A DNA stretch of 64,000 nucleotides from Clostridium kluyveri (GCF_001902295.1 NZ_CP018335.1:3100001-3164000), one strand, 5' to 3'; shown: positions 8,727-17,377, counted from the first letter of the stretch. Program-made: numbers and translations. Notes: generated from the sequence alone by a model not told the origin.

Positions 8727-9203
8727 CTATTTCATCTCCCCCATCAGCATCATTTCCATAGGGTCTAAACAATCATTGGAATCTTTATCTACATTTATCC
8801 TCGTCCTTGAAGCAGGTGTAAGTCCAAACTCGGAGCAAAAATCTTTCATAATCTTAAGGTAAGTCTGGGCAATGGAAACCTGCGGCACCTGCTGGATATA
8901 CCCGGATGGAGTTTTAAAAATAGTGCCGTGTTTTGTTAAAAATTCTTCTGCTTCCTTCCACCTTGCATAAGACTGACAGTATCCTGCAAAGGATGCCGCA
9001 TCTACTTTTGTTAAGATACCTATAGCTTCAAGTGACCTGCTCATCCTTCTCCATTCTTTTTTAGCCTCCGGTTCAAGCCATGTGGGACATTTAGGTGCCT
9101 TCTTTTCAGGCTTTGGTTCATTTACATTTAAGGGTCTTTTTCCAGGATTTCCTTCAAGAACTTTTAGAGCTGTTGGCTTTGGTTTTCTTCCCCTCTGTGC
9201 CAT
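8727..9203 (-). CDS. terS: Terminase small subunit, P27 family
   Basis: The product is 158 residues from an ATG after GGAGGAGGTGATACCT. RGRKPKPTALKVLEGNPGKRP at the N-terminus is diagnostic for the P27/Terminase_4 family, followed by helices containing KKEWRRMSRSLEAIGILT and YLKIMKDFCSEFGLTPASR. It recognises packaging-start DNA and recruits the large subunit. The candidate cos region lies about 2.9 kb upstream rather than directly next to it, because accessory genes intervene. Confidence 0.92.
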   Translation of the reverse strand: MAQRGRKPKPTALKVLEGNPGKRPLNVNEPKPEKKAPKCPTWLEPEAKKEWRRMSRSLEAIGILTKVDAASFAGYCQSYARWKEAEEFLTKHGTIFKTPSGYIQQVPQVSIAQTYLKIMKDFCSEFGLTPASRTRINVDKDSNDCLDPMEMMLMGEMK

Positions 9204-9262
9204 AGGTATCACCTCCTCCTTTTGCTAACTAAAAGAGAGTCTACAATCGTAGACCCTTAAAC

Positions 9263-9478
9263 TCATTTTGCTTTTCCTTTTACACCCTTGTAGTTGTAAT
9301 TCCCTTTTTTAACTTCTTCATATTCAGCTTCTACAGCTTCTTTATAATCACTGCGTTTCCTTTCCTTTTCCTTGCAGCTTAAGCAAATACAATCCTCATT
9401 ATACATTGACATTATTCTTCCGTCCTTTAAACTTCCTCCACATCGATCACAGGTTTTCTGAGTAAAAAATTTATCCAT
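9263..9478 (-). CDS. Small phage zinc-ribbon protein
   Basis: The product is 71 residues from the internal ATG at 9478, which has GGAAGGAAG upstream; the open frame extends 14 codons further without a ribosome site. Two Cys pairs, CDRC and CLSC, are spaced for one zinc ribbon, followed by a highly charged tail rich in Lys and Glu. Small proteins of this type are common before phage terminase genes. The function is unknown. Confidence 0.65.
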   Translation of the reverse strand: MDKFFTQKTCDRCGGSLKDGRIMSMYNEDCICLSCKEKERKRSDYKEAVEAEYEEVKKGNYNYKGVKGKAK

Positions 9479-9527
9479 TTGTCTTAGCACTTCCTTCCTG
9501 CGGTAATTTTCTAAAAGCACCGCTGCC

Positions 9528-10223
9528 TTAAAGATTTGAAAGAAGTGTCTTCCTTATATCCTTATAACAACTTCCATTCATACCAAGGCGAATGAGCCAG
9601 GTTCTGAATGCATATTTAGGATTATCTTCCTGAGCCTGCTTAAAAGAGGTATGTCTTAGCTTTTGGGCATTTTCATTTATTAAAGATGCGAGTTCTATAA
9701 ATGCAGACATCTTTTCATTACTTAGGTTTTCACCTAATAGCTTAAAGGTAAAGGTTCGTTTTTCAAAATCAAATCTCATGCCTTTGTGACCATCCGCCCC
9801 AGCTTCAGTAATAGCTTCTTGGAATTCTTCTAAAGTTTCTGTTTTCTTTAAATTCAAATTTTCTATAAAGGCTCCTTCAATAAAAGATTCTTTTAGTTCG
9901 AGGGCTTTAAAAATTAGCTGCTGTTTACTGTAAAGCATATTTAAAATATTCATTAATGTTCTTCCTGTATGTTCTCCTAATGGAATTTCTAAATTAAAAC
10001 TATCAATAGCTGTAGCCTCTATTTTCTCTTCAGGATGCTCTCCATTTAAGATTTCATTAAGTGTAATAACCTTGCCTTGTGAAGTTGTAATACTCCCCTG
10101 CCTATCTATGGTGTATATTTCTTTTTCCGTTTTAACTTCATAGGAAAAGCTTGGTGTTCCAAGATACTTTGCTGTAACACCTAAAGCTTCACTCAAAGTT
10201 TTAACTATTTCTTTTCTATACAT
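9528..10223 (-). CDS. Phage accessory protein, unknown function
   Basis: The product is 231 residues, starting at MYRKEIVKTL with GGGAGGAA upstream. The N-terminal half has alternating strands (YEVKTEKEIYTIDRQGSITT), and the centre has IPLGEHTGRTLMNILNMLYSK followed by helical segments. Relatives in clostridial phages are often labelled virulence-related without evidence. The gene is preceded by a 32-base element also found before the next gene upstream. Confidence 0.55.
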   Translation of the reverse strand: MYRKEIVKTLSEALGVTAKYLGTPSFSYEVKTEKEIYTIDRQGSITTSQGKVITLNEILNGEHPEEKIEATAIDSFNLEIPLGEHTGRTLMNILNMLYSKQQLIFKALELKESFIEGAFIENLNLKKTETLEEFQEAITEAGADGHKGMRFDFEKRTFTFKLLGENLSNEKMSAFIELASLINENAQKLRHTSFKQAQEDNPKYAFRTWLIRLGMNGSCYKDIRKTLLSNL

Positions 10224-10252
10224 CTTTATTCCTCCCTGTGCTTTGGTAATTA

Positions 10253-10284
10253 CATATATCACTCTAAACACAGTTAATAGCAAG
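10253..10284 (-). promoter_or_regulatory. Duplicated upstream element, copy 1
   Basis: This 32-base segment lies 30 bases before the start of the 9528-10223 gene. It matches copy 2 (10681-10712) at about 27 of 32 positions. On the minus strand both begin CTTGCTATTA and end AGAGTGATATATG. TTGCTA and TATATG could be -35/-10 boxes with a long 19-base spacer, or the element could be a regulator site. Confidence 0.6.
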
Positions 10285-10302
10285 TACTTTGTATAAATAT
10301 TT

Positions 10303-10330
10303 AAAGAAGAAAACAGGCCTTAAAACCTGC
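10303..10330 (-). terminator. Weak terminator after the 10337 gene
   Basis: GCAGG...CCTGT on the minus strand gives a 5-bp stem just after the stop codon, followed by TTTTCTTCTTT. It is short, so confidence is modest. Confidence 0.4.
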
Positions 10331-10336
10331 TTCTGT

Positions 10337-10648
10337 CTAATTTTCAATCGCTGTATACCTTGGGTAGGTGTAACCTTCTGAATCTACTAAAATGCTTTTC
10401 TTTGTTTTTGTATTCTTAACCCTTATGCATCTTAGTTCTCCCTTTTCATTGCAGCCGCCATCTTCTTTTGTTATCCAAGGCTGGTCTTTGCAAAAATCCA
10501 TTTCAAATTCTCTAAACTCTCCATCATTAAGTTCAATTTTTTTTGTAACCTCATAGGCTGTTCCTTTTGCTCCATCATTCTTAGCTTCTTTTGTTAGTTC
10601 TTTAAGTTCCTCTAAATTTGCAACCTTTCTTCCAAATAATGCTTTCAT
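10337..10648 (-). CDS. Small phage protein (DUF6329-like)
   Basis: The product is 103 residues starting MKALFGRKVANLEEL, chosen because TTGGAGGTAAG lies just upstream; the open frame extends 21 codons further only because the duplicated promoter element happens to be open. The protein is strand-rich with charged loops, CKDQPWITKEDGGC in the middle and a YTYPRYTAIEN end. It resembles a family of small phage proteins of unknown function. It follows the ParB-methyltransferase gene. Confidence 0.55.
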   Translation of the reverse strand: MKALFGRKVANLEELKELTKEAKNDGAKGTAYEVTKKIELNDGEFREFEMDFCKDQPWITKEDGGCNEKGELRCIRVKNTKTKKSILVDSEGYTYPRYTAIEN

Positions 10649-10680
10649 ATTCTTACCTCCAAGTGTATTTTTTGTCATAC

Positions 10681-10712
10681 CATATATCACTCTAAAAACA
10701 CATAATAGCAAG
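10681..10712 (-). promoter_or_regulatory. Duplicated upstream element, copy 2
   Basis: Second copy of the 32-base element, 33 bases before the 10648 start and only five bases from the stop of the upstream methyltransferase gene. Because it is duplicated together with its position relative to the start codon, it probably gives both genes the same extra promoter or regulator site. Confidence 0.6.
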
Positions 10713-10716
10713 GGTT

Positions 10717-11961
10717 TTATTCACTTTTTTTGATATCTTTATAGGATAACTTTTTACCATTTCTAATAAGAAACACTTCATCATCTGTACCTACTTGCTC
10801 TATATATCTTTTTGCTATAACATCAGCAAATCTTTCAGCAACCTCTATAGTAAAGCAAATCCTATTAGTCTGCTCACAAGCTATTAACGTACTTCCTGAA
10901 CCTCCAAAAGGATCAAGCACAATACAATTTGATAGGCTTGAATTTTGTATTGGGTAGGCTATCAAATTTAAAGGCTTCATAGTTGGGTGCAGCTCTGACT
11001 TTGTAGGCCTATCAAAATTCCAAGTGGTTCTTTGCTTTCTGTCTCCATAGAATTTATGACCTGCTGTATGCTTCCAACCATAAAGTATGGGTTCGTGATT
11101 ATACTGATAATCACACCTGCCAAGTACCGGAGAATTTTTCACCCAAACACAGGTTTCATGACAAAAGAAGCCAGCATCCTTAAAAGCTGTTCTAAAATTA
11201 ACAGTTTCTCTATCTGCATGAAAAACATAAATAGGAGCTCCATCTGTCATAACTTCAAAAGTACATTTATAAAACTTCAGTAAAAACTCATAAAAATTCT
11301 TATCAGCCATATTATCATTTTGAATTTTACCAGCTGTTCCTTCATAGGCAACATTATACGGAGGATCTGTCACCACAAGATTAGCTTTCTTTCCCTCCAT
11401 TAAAATCTCATAGGTTTTAGATTCGGTACTATCACCACATATAAGCCTATGCCTCCCAAGAAGCCACACATCTCCTTGATTTGAAACAGTTGGCTCTTTT
11501 AGGGCCTCTTCAACATCAAAGTCATCTTCCTTAATTTCCTTATCATGAACCTTAGAAAATAAATCCTCTATCTCCGCAGCATCAAAGCCTGTAAGTGAGA
11601 CATCAAACATACCATTGTCTAATTCACCAATTAAATCAGCAAGCTTTGGTAAGTCCCAATCACCTGATACTTTATTTAGAGCAATATTTAAAGCCTTTTC
11701 TTCTGATTCATCCATATCCACAACAACACATTCAATATCCTTTTCACCCCGCTCTTTTAAGATTTTAAATCTTTGATGTCCTCCAACAATACTCCCTGTT
11801 CTTTTATTCCAGATAACAGGTTCTACATATCCAAAAGTCTCAATGGACTTTTTCAATTTTTCATATTCAGGGTCGCCGGGTTTTAAATCTTTACGAGGAT
11901 TATATTTAGACGGATTCAATTTCTCAACAGCTATTTTTTGAATATCCAATACTTTCACCAT
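10717..11961 (-). CDS. ParB-domain DNA adenine methyltransferase
   Basis: The 414-residue protein fuses two domains. Residues 5-130 are ParB/Srx-like (NPSKYNPRKDL, FGYVEPVIWN, GGHQRFKIL). Residues 165-400 are an N6-adenine or N4-cytosine methyltransferase with VVTDPPYNVAYEG as the catalytic motif and VLDPFGGSGSTLIACE as the S-adenosylmethionine site. Phages use such enzymes to modify their DNA against host restriction. The ATG at 11961 lies tight against AAGG; a TTG four codons later has better spacing. Confidence 0.92.
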   Translation of the reverse strand: MVKVLDIQKIAVEKLNPSKYNPRKDLKPGDPEYEKLKKSIETFGYVEPVIWNKRTGSIVGGHQRFKILKERGEKDIECVVVDMDESEEKALNIALNKVSGDWDLPKLADLIGELDNGMFDVSLTGFDAAEIEDLFSKVHDKEIKEDDFDVEEALKEPTVSNQGDVWLLGRHRLICGDSTESKTYEILMEGKKANLVVTDPPYNVAYEGTAGKIQNDNMADKNFYEFLLKFYKCTFEVMTDGAPIYVFHADRETVNFRTAFKDAGFFCHETCVWVKNSPVLGRCDYQYNHEPILYGWKHTAGHKFYGDRKQRTTWNFDRPTKSELHPTMKPLNLIAYPIQNSSLSNCIVLDPFGGSGSTLIACEQTNRICFTIEVAERFADVIAKRYIEQVGTDDEVFLIRNGKKLSYKDIKKSE

Positions 11962-12110
11962 CCTTTATAAAAAGCAATAAAAACACACCCTGAAAAGCAA
12001 CGAGGCCACTGAAAAGCTTATGTTTAACATAACTTTTTTAAGGTGTAATGCTTCTTAGCCTTTTGAAAATCCAAGGTTCTTTATATTCAAGGTGGCTCTT
12101 ATACCCGCCC

Positions 12111-12170
12111 CTAGAATTATGCGATTTTTCACACGAAGGGGGACGCCCGGCCCTTTTGGCATAACTCTAG
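12111..12170. other. Probable cos (DNA-packaging cleavage) region
   Basis: CTAGAATTATGCG at 12111-12123 and GGCATAACTCTAG at 12158-12170 form an inverted repeat with two mismatches. They flank a GC-rich core with GGGGGACGCCCGGCCC, unlike the AT-rich surroundings. It lies directly downstream of the packaging-type HNH gene, where cos sites occur in HNH-dependent Gram-positive cos phages. The 250-base gap carries no gene. Cleavage position cannot be read from the sequence. Confidence 0.5.
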
Positions 12171-12209
12171 AGGAAATATGCCCCTTACCCTTTCACATTA
12201 GATTTTCAT

Positions 12210-12602
12210 TCACTCCTTCTTCCATGGATAAGAATAAACTTCATTCTTGTTTCCAAATCTACCCTCTTCCTTTGCAGTCTTTATATCATGATGATGCTTA
12301 CATAGAGATTGCCAATTGCTTTCATCCCAAAAGAGTTGTTCATTGCCTTTGTGAGATATAACGTGGTCAACTACTTCTGCAGCAGTAACTACTCCTTCTC
12401 TTTTACATTCTTCACAAAGAGGATGCTTTAAAAGAAACTGCTTTCTTAACTTATACCACCTGCTGTTGTAGAGTTTCTTAAAAGGTCTGCTTGTCTTGTT
12501 GTACTTACTTTCTATTTCTTTTTGATGTTTGGTACAATACCTTTCATTAGTAAGTTCAGGACAACCCGGGTAACTACAAGGTTTAGCTGGTTTTCTTGGC
12601 AA
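12210..12602 (-). CDS. HNH endonuclease, packaging-type
   Basis: The product is 130 residues from a TTG start, chosen because GAGGTGA sits six bases upstream and because family members begin PRKPxKPC. It has a zinc-binding CSYPGC...YCTKH N-terminus, then HPLCEECKREG, VVDHVISHKG and SNWQSLCKHHHDIKTAKE, the HNH core with its zinc cysteines. Such proteins (HK97 gp74 class) work with terminase for cos cleavage. It is the first gene after the late-control region. Confidence 0.9.
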   Translation of the reverse strand: MPRKPAKPCSYPGCPELTNERYCTKHQKEIESKYNKTSRPFKKLYNSRWYKLRKQFLLKHPLCEECKREGVVTAAEVVDHVISHKGNEQLFWDESNWQSLCKHHHDIKTAKEEGRFGNKNEVYSYPWKKE

Positions 12603-12623
12603 ATGGTTCACCTCATTTTTATC

Positions 12624-12661
12624 AATATAAAAAGCCACCACAATTTGTTGCGATGACTTTT
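12624..12661 (-). terminator. Strong terminator in the late leader
   Basis: On the minus strand a 14-bp stem (complement of 12648-12661 with 12630-12643, three G-U pairs) and a CAAA loop are followed by TTTTTATA. It lies about 20 bases downstream of a TATAAT box and before the HNH gene, as in a terminator that must be overcome for late expression. Confidence 0.8.
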
Positions 12662-12683
12662 GGGATTTTCTTTCTACGTTTCT

Positions 12684-12733
12684 ATTATAACTATATCATT
12701 TTGCTAGGGTGTCTTTCAGTGTCTTTTAGTGTC
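12684..12733 (-). promoter_or_regulatory. Putative late promoter with three activator repeats
   Basis: TATAAT (complement of 12684-12689) has no normal -35 box. In that place the motif GACAC occurs three times at exactly 10-base spacing (complement of 12709-12713, 12719-12723, 12729-12733), overlapping the last codons of the regulator gene. One-turn-spaced repeats abutting a -10 box suggest binding by an activator, plausibly the product of 12716-13144. Confidence 0.55.
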
Positions 12734-13144
12734 CTCTTTTAAATTTACCCCACAATTTTCTAATGCCTTTCCATGAAGTTTATGAATATAACGTAAGTCA
12801 TATCCCATCTCTACTGCTATCTGATCCCACGTCTTAAAACAAAGATATCTAAGTTCTAGCAATGTTTGGTATTCCGGGTTGCTAATCTTTTTTATAATAA
12901 ATACAAATTCCCTTTTCAAATCAACTAATGCATCTATATCCACATATATTTCATTCTCTAAATCCACCATTTTTGCTATTGTGTCCTCCATAGAATGCAC
13001 ATTACGAGTGCCACTTGGAGGTGTATCACTTAATGTGGATGTAGCTTTTGTAGCTAATGCCCTTAAGGAAACTATCTGCTCAAGTTTACTATTAATTCTC
13101 TGGTCTATACGATAGGCCTGTGCTAAGTATTCTTTAGCAGTCAT
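12716..13144 (-). CDS. DUF1492/ArpU-type late transcription regulator
   Basis: The 142-residue protein has a helical N-terminal half and a C-terminal sigma-region-4-like helix-turn-helix: NPEYQTLLELRYLCFKTWDQIA followed by YDLRYIHKLHGKALE. This layout is that of the DUF1492/ArpU/RinA group that switches on phage late genes. Its final codons contain the GACAC repeats that lie upstream of the late promoter, so the regulator and its likely target site are fused in one segment. Confidence 0.8.
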   Translation of the reverse strand: MTAKEYLAQAYRIDQRINSKLEQIVSLRALATKATSTLSDTPPSGTRNVHSMEDTIAKMVDLENEIYVDIDALVDLKREFVFIIKKISNPEYQTLLELRYLCFKTWDQIAVEMGYDLRYIHKLHGKALENCGVNLKEDTKRH

Positions 13145-13368
13145 TATTTATCACCGCCTTTCAGCCAGGGCACTTTGCCATTGTAATAAGTATCAGCAAT
13201 GCTTTTTTGAATTGCCTTATCTAGTGAAGCAATACGAGCATATGCTTTATTAAGGCTTTCTTCTTGCTCCTCTTCAGTCTTGAAGAATGAACAACTATTA
13301 TTAACACACTGTGTACTTTTAAGAATTTTACACCTGCTGTTTTTATATGCAAAGCAGTTTTCATTCAT
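13144..13368 (-). CDS. Small Cys-rich phage protein
   Basis: The product is 74 residues. Four cysteines in the first 26 residues (C5, C13, C21, C26) could bind a metal ion; the rest is a charged helix ending VPWLKGGDK. It overlaps the SNF2 helicase gene by eight bases and abuts the regulator gene, so it is translated with them. The function is unknown, though similar small proteins accompany phage helicase modules. Confidence 0.6.
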   Translation of the reverse strand: MNENCFAYKNSRCKILKSTQCVNNSCSFFKTEEEQEESLNKAYARIASLDKAIQKSIADTYYNGKVPWLKGGDK

Positions 13369-14722
13369 AATTTTTATCCCCCTTTAGCTTAGCCTTTACT
13401 GCATCTATTAAATCTGACTGCACTTTTCCTTTTCGCTTTAAAGCTTTCATCACATCTTCATCAATTGTTCCTTTAGTAATAATGTGATGAATAACTACTG
13501 TTTCATTTTGACCTTGTCTCCACAATCTTGCATTGGTTTGTTGGTATAATTCCAAACTCCAAGTAAGCCCAAACCATATCAAAGTTGAACCACCAGCTTG
13601 CAAATTAAGTCCATGTCCTGCTGATGCTGGATGAATTACTGCTACTTCTATTTCTCCATTGTTCCAATCCGTTATATCTGCTGAAGTTTTTATTTCACGA
13701 ACTTTAAATCTCTTTTCAATTCTTTCTAAATCATGTTTAAACCAGTAAGCCACAAGCACAGGTTTTCCATTTGCTGATTCTATTAAATCTTCTAATGCAT
13801 CTAGCTTTTTATCATGTATTTCAAATACTCGCTTGTCCTCACTGTACACAGCACCATTTGCCATTTGACAAAGTTTATTTGATAAGGCTGCAGCATTCAC
13901 TGCATCTATTCCTTCACCTTTAAGCGATAGCACTAAATCTTGCTTTAAGCTGTTATAGGCTTTTTGTTCTTTTTCTGAAAGTGTTACACCAACCTCATTT
14001 ATAACACATTCCGGCATTTTTAAATAATCTGTGCTTTTCATAGAAATGGTAATATCCGAAATAAGGCGATAAATTGCATCTTCTACACCAACTTTGGGTT
14101 TATAGCTAAACACAATATGTTGATTTCTCTTATCTGGGTCAAAGAAATTGCTTCGATAGTGGGTTATAAATCTACCCAGCCTTTTTCCCATATCAAGAAG
14201 TCTAAACTCTGCCCATAAGTCCATTAAGCCGTTACTGCTTGGAGTTCCTGTCAGTCCAACAATACGTTTTACTTTAGGTCTTACTTTCAATAAACTTTTA
14301 AATCTTTTTGCCTGATAAGACTTAAATGACGATAATTCATCAATTACAACCATATCGTAGTCAAAAGTCAGACCACTTTCATTTATCAGCCAGTCTACAT
14401 TTTCACGATTGATAAGATATATATTTGCTTTTTGCATAAGTGCTGATTTTCGCTGTATTCCACTGCCGATAGCAACTGAGTAAGTAAGCCCTTTAAGGTG
14501 GTTCCACTTTTTTATTTCCGCAGGCCATGTATCTCTGGCAACTCTAAGTGGTGCAATAACTAAGACCTTTGAAACTTCAAAGCTATCAAGGCAAAGATCA
14601 AATATTGCAGTAAGTGTTATTACACTTTTACCTAAACCCATATCAAGTAGTACTGCTGCGATAGGATTTTCTAATATGAATTTAGTTACAAATCTTTGAT
14701 AATCATGAGGATTGTATTTCAC
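13361..14722 (-). CDS. SNF2-type DNA helicase/translocase
   Basis: The 453-residue protein starts at a GTG after GGAGGAATT. It has a Q-motif-like HDYQ, Walker A LLDMGLGKSVI (residues 26-36), a DEAH-box variant VVIDELSSFKSY, motif III GLTGTPSSNG and a C-terminal helicase half with AGHGLNLQAGG and LWRQGQNETV. It is a phage SNF2-like translocase that probably acts in replication or recombination. It overlaps the VRR-NUC gene by 20 bases, a conserved pairing in clostridial phages. Confidence 0.93.
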   Translation of the reverse strand: MKYNPHDYQRFVTKFILENPIAAVLLDMGLGKSVITLTAIFDLCLDSFEVSKVLVIAPLRVARDTWPAEIKKWNHLKGLTYSVAIGSGIQRKSALMQKANIYLINRENVDWLINESGLTFDYDMVVIDELSSFKSYQAKRFKSLLKVRPKVKRIVGLTGTPSSNGLMDLWAEFRLLDMGKRLGRFITHYRSNFFDPDKRNQHIVFSYKPKVGVEDAIYRLISDITISMKSTDYLKMPECVINEVGVTLSEKEQKAYNSLKQDLVLSLKGEGIDAVNAAALSNKLCQMANGAVYSEDKRVFEIHDKKLDALEDLIESANGKPVLVAYWFKHDLERIEKRFKVREIKTSADITDWNNGEIEVAVIHPASAGHGLNLQAGGSTLIWFGLTWSLELYQQTNARLWRQGQNETVVIHHIITKGTIDEDVMKALKRKGKVQSDLIDAVKAKLKGDKNYE

Positions 14723-14984
14723 TTAAAATTCCTCCAATCTGACTGGCATCATCTATGCAGTAAACCAAAAATCCTAACTGTTCCAGCTGTCTTTTTCTCT
14801 TTACTTGCAGTGGTCTCATTTTCTTACCTTTTGCTTTTAATTCAACAAAGGCGAACTTGCCCTTTGGTAAAAGCACCAATCGGTCTGGCATACCATCAAA
14901 TCCCGGAGATGTGAACTTCGGACAAATGCCACCCATCATTTTTACTGCTGATACCAATTTCTGCTCTATTTCTTTTTCTCTCAA
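14703..14984 (-). CDS. VRR-NUC domain nuclease
   Basis: The product is 93 residues from a TTG chosen because GGAGGTAGTGCAT precedes it; this gives the usual family size. The VRR-NUC core is complete: Glu in REKEIEQKLV, GGICPKFTSPGFDGMPDRLVL with the metal-binding Asp, FVELKAKGKKMRPLQ with the Glu and Lys, and Q...RKRQLEQLG. These are PD-(D/E)XK-fold nucleases that resolve branched DNA. It partners the adjacent SNF2 helicase. Confidence 0.9.
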   Translation of the reverse strand: MREKEIEQKLVSAVKMMGGICPKFTSPGFDGMPDRLVLLPKGKFAFVELKAKGKKMRPLQVKRKRQLEQLGFLVYCIDDASQIGGILSEIQSS

Positions 14985-15127
14985 ATGCACTACCTCCATC
15001 ATATTTATTTTAGTGTGGAGGTCATTGGAGTGTATTTCCATAACTTTATATATATCATTATTTTTTACTTCTAAGAATAGTTATATAAAAGACCTCCATA
15101 GACCTCCACACTTTAAGAAAAATGGCT

Positions 15128-17377
15128 TTATTCCAAGAAATCTGACTTTAATCTTAATCCAATGATCAGGTTGCAATCTCGGGTCTTTTTACGGTCGAAA
15201 CCGCTGCTTTCCAAGGCTGTGTAAAAATCAGCTGTGCTACGAATAAAGTCACCCACCTGCGTACAATATGCACGGTATGAGTTATAAACCTCTCCTGATT
15301 TTGCCGTATAACCTTCATCCACTTCACAGCACTCCATCAAAAAGTGGGACATCCAGTCATTATTTTCCTTGTATTTATGAATAGCGTCCTTAACCTTCTG
15401 AGGAGGTTCAATATTGAAGTTTTCTTGGATCACTTTTTTCGCACCCTGGATTACCCAAGATAAAATAGCACCACCCGCATTCTCAAACAGATAATCTGCA
15501 AAATTCTTTACATCTGCACTGCCTTCAATCTTCGCCTCAAAGGGAATAACAATCAGTCTTCGCCATGTACCTTTATCGATGGCACCAACCTTTGGCAGGT
15601 GGTTGGTATAAAGCACAAGCGTATGGTTTGGAATATAGGAAAAAGGTGCTTTGTATTTTTTCTCTGCGTAGATTTCATCCGTGGAGCAAAGTTGTTTTAC
15701 ATTGGAGGTATTAAGTCGCATCCCTTCCTCCAGTTCTGCTGCAATTAAAAGTCTTTTACCCTTCGCCTCCGCAAGTTCCGGCTTTACATTTCTTTTGCAT
15801 CCTACCGTTAATACATCAGCAGAAATATTACCACTATAACTACCAAGTACACGGGATACCACATTCCAGAAAGTAGATTTTCCGTTTCGGCCCTCACCAT
15901 AGGCAATAATAAGAGCCTCCACATATACCTTTCCGATAGCAGACAAACCCACGATTTTCTGAACATAATCAATTAGGTCCTTATCTCCACAGAAAAATGT
16001 ATCAAGAGCATCCTCCCACAATTTCGCAACCATATCGGTTGCATCCACTGCAGTCTGCTTTGTAATATAGTCAAGTGCCTCATGATTTCTAACTTCGCTG
16101 ATGCCTTTTCTAAGGTCATAAGTGACACTGGGAGCGTTAAGTAAAAACTCATTTTCATCAAGTAGGTTCTGCATAATACCTACCATCGGTCTTACTTCCT
16201 TTAGTGCCGATGAGATGTATTTTGAGTCACGTCTTTTGATGGCATATTTCTTATAATTGATGGCATCCTCATACAGTTCAAAGGAATGTACCTGAACTTC
16301 ATTAAATGCTGAAACAGCTTTTTTCGCACCCATCTGTGCCAGTATCTCAAAGGCACCGTTTTGCTCCATTTCCTTTAGTCTTTTTTTAATTTCAACCTGC
16401 GCCTCGGCAAGCTGTCTTGTGGTTAGCTCCTGTGCCACCTCCTGCGACAAAGGGTCTGACTCTTCCCAAAAACTACCGTTATATACAAGGTATCCTGTAG
16501 ATGGAGAGTATCTTAAACGGTTATAATATTCCCTTGATAGCACAACTGCCTGTCCCACATCAGAGTAATCTTCCGGTTCTAATTGAAAACCTGCATTATA
16601 CTGCTCTGGTGGAATATATCCTTCCTGCGCAGATACCTTTGCACCAAACTTTAAGGCACTATTCCATATAGTTTTCAGTTCAGCGTTCTCAAGGGGAGGA
16701 TTGCATTTTTCAGCTTTTTGCAAATATAACTGATATGCCTCCTCGGTATCCCCATAGCGTTTGATGATTTTTCCAGCATAGTGTGACATGGTATTATTAC
16801 GCTTTCCCTGCGGAACTTGGCTTTGCTGATTATCCCATTCTTCAAAGTCCAGATCATCAAGAAAATCTACAATAGTTCTTCTGCCCTCATAAAACTCCAC
16901 TTCTGGATTTGTAACACCAAAAAGCAGCCTTGCACTATCAAGAGCATTACTGTCAAAGTAGGGGAAAGCAGCTGTAATTCTCTTTTTTAGTGATGCATAT
17001 TCCTTGGAATCTGTAACAGCTGGTATCACAAAATACACATGAAATCTTGGACGTGCAGACTTTTCGTCTTTTACCTTCATATGCTTTCTGCTATATACAG
17101 CCACAAAGGACACATCCGGAAATGCCATTGCAACTTCAAACGGAGTAATCCATTCATCCGAGTTATCACTATGGTCATTGTCGCAATCAAGAGGAACATT
17201 GTCGGCACTGATAAAGTTGGAATTGCTACGGTAATTATCCTTATACTCTGCCGTTACATGGTCATGCTGCATTGCAGCTCTCATTGACTGCTCATCCGTA
17301 ATAATATTTTTATTTGGATAAATACAGTTAGACAGACCGCCAACGCAGTCTGCCATATAAATCGTTAACTTTATCAT
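15128..17377 (-). CDS. Phage/plasmid primase-helicase (P4/D5 family)
   Basis: The 749-residue protein has an N-terminal primase-like part (DCDNDHSD, ARPRFHVYFV near 55-130), a middle D5_N-type region and a C-terminal SF3 helicase. The helicase has Walker A AYGEGRNGKSTF (about 505-516), Walker B LLIAAELEEG and the TNHLPKVGAIDKGTWRR sensor. It unwinds and primes the phage origin. The ATG follows AGGAGGTGTCGCA and overlaps the upstream gene by four bases. Codon use is more GC-rich than in the packaging genes. Confidence 0.93.
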   Translation of the reverse strand: MIKLTIYMADCVGGLSNCIYPNKNIITDEQSMRAAMQHDHVTAEYKDNYRSNSNFISADNVPLDCDNDHSDNSDEWITPFEVAMAFPDVSFVAVYSRKHMKVKDEKSARPRFHVYFVIPAVTDSKEYASLKKRITAAFPYFDSNALDSARLLFGVTNPEVEFYEGRRTIVDFLDDLDFEEWDNQQSQVPQGKRNNTMSHYAGKIIKRYGDTEEAYQLYLQKAEKCNPPLENAELKTIWNSALKFGAKVSAQEGYIPPEQYNAGFQLEPEDYSDVGQAVVLSREYYNRLRYSPSTGYLVYNGSFWEESDPLSQEVAQELTTRQLAEAQVEIKKRLKEMEQNGAFEILAQMGAKKAVSAFNEVQVHSFELYEDAINYKKYAIKRRDSKYISSALKEVRPMVGIMQNLLDENEFLLNAPSVTYDLRKGISEVRNHEALDYITKQTAVDATDMVAKLWEDALDTFFCGDKDLIDYVQKIVGLSAIGKVYVEALIIAYGEGRNGKSTFWNVVSRVLGSYSGNISADVLTVGCKRNVKPELAEAKGKRLLIAAELEEGMRLNTSNVKQLCSTDEIYAEKKYKAPFSYIPNHTLVLYTNHLPKVGAIDKGTWRRLIVIPFEAKIEGSADVKNFADYLFENAGGAILSWVIQGAKKVIQENFNIEPPQKVKDAIHKYKENNDWMSHFLMECCEVDEGYTAKSGEVYNSYRAYCTQVGDFIRSTADFYTALESSGFDRKKTRDCNLIIGLRLKSDFLE

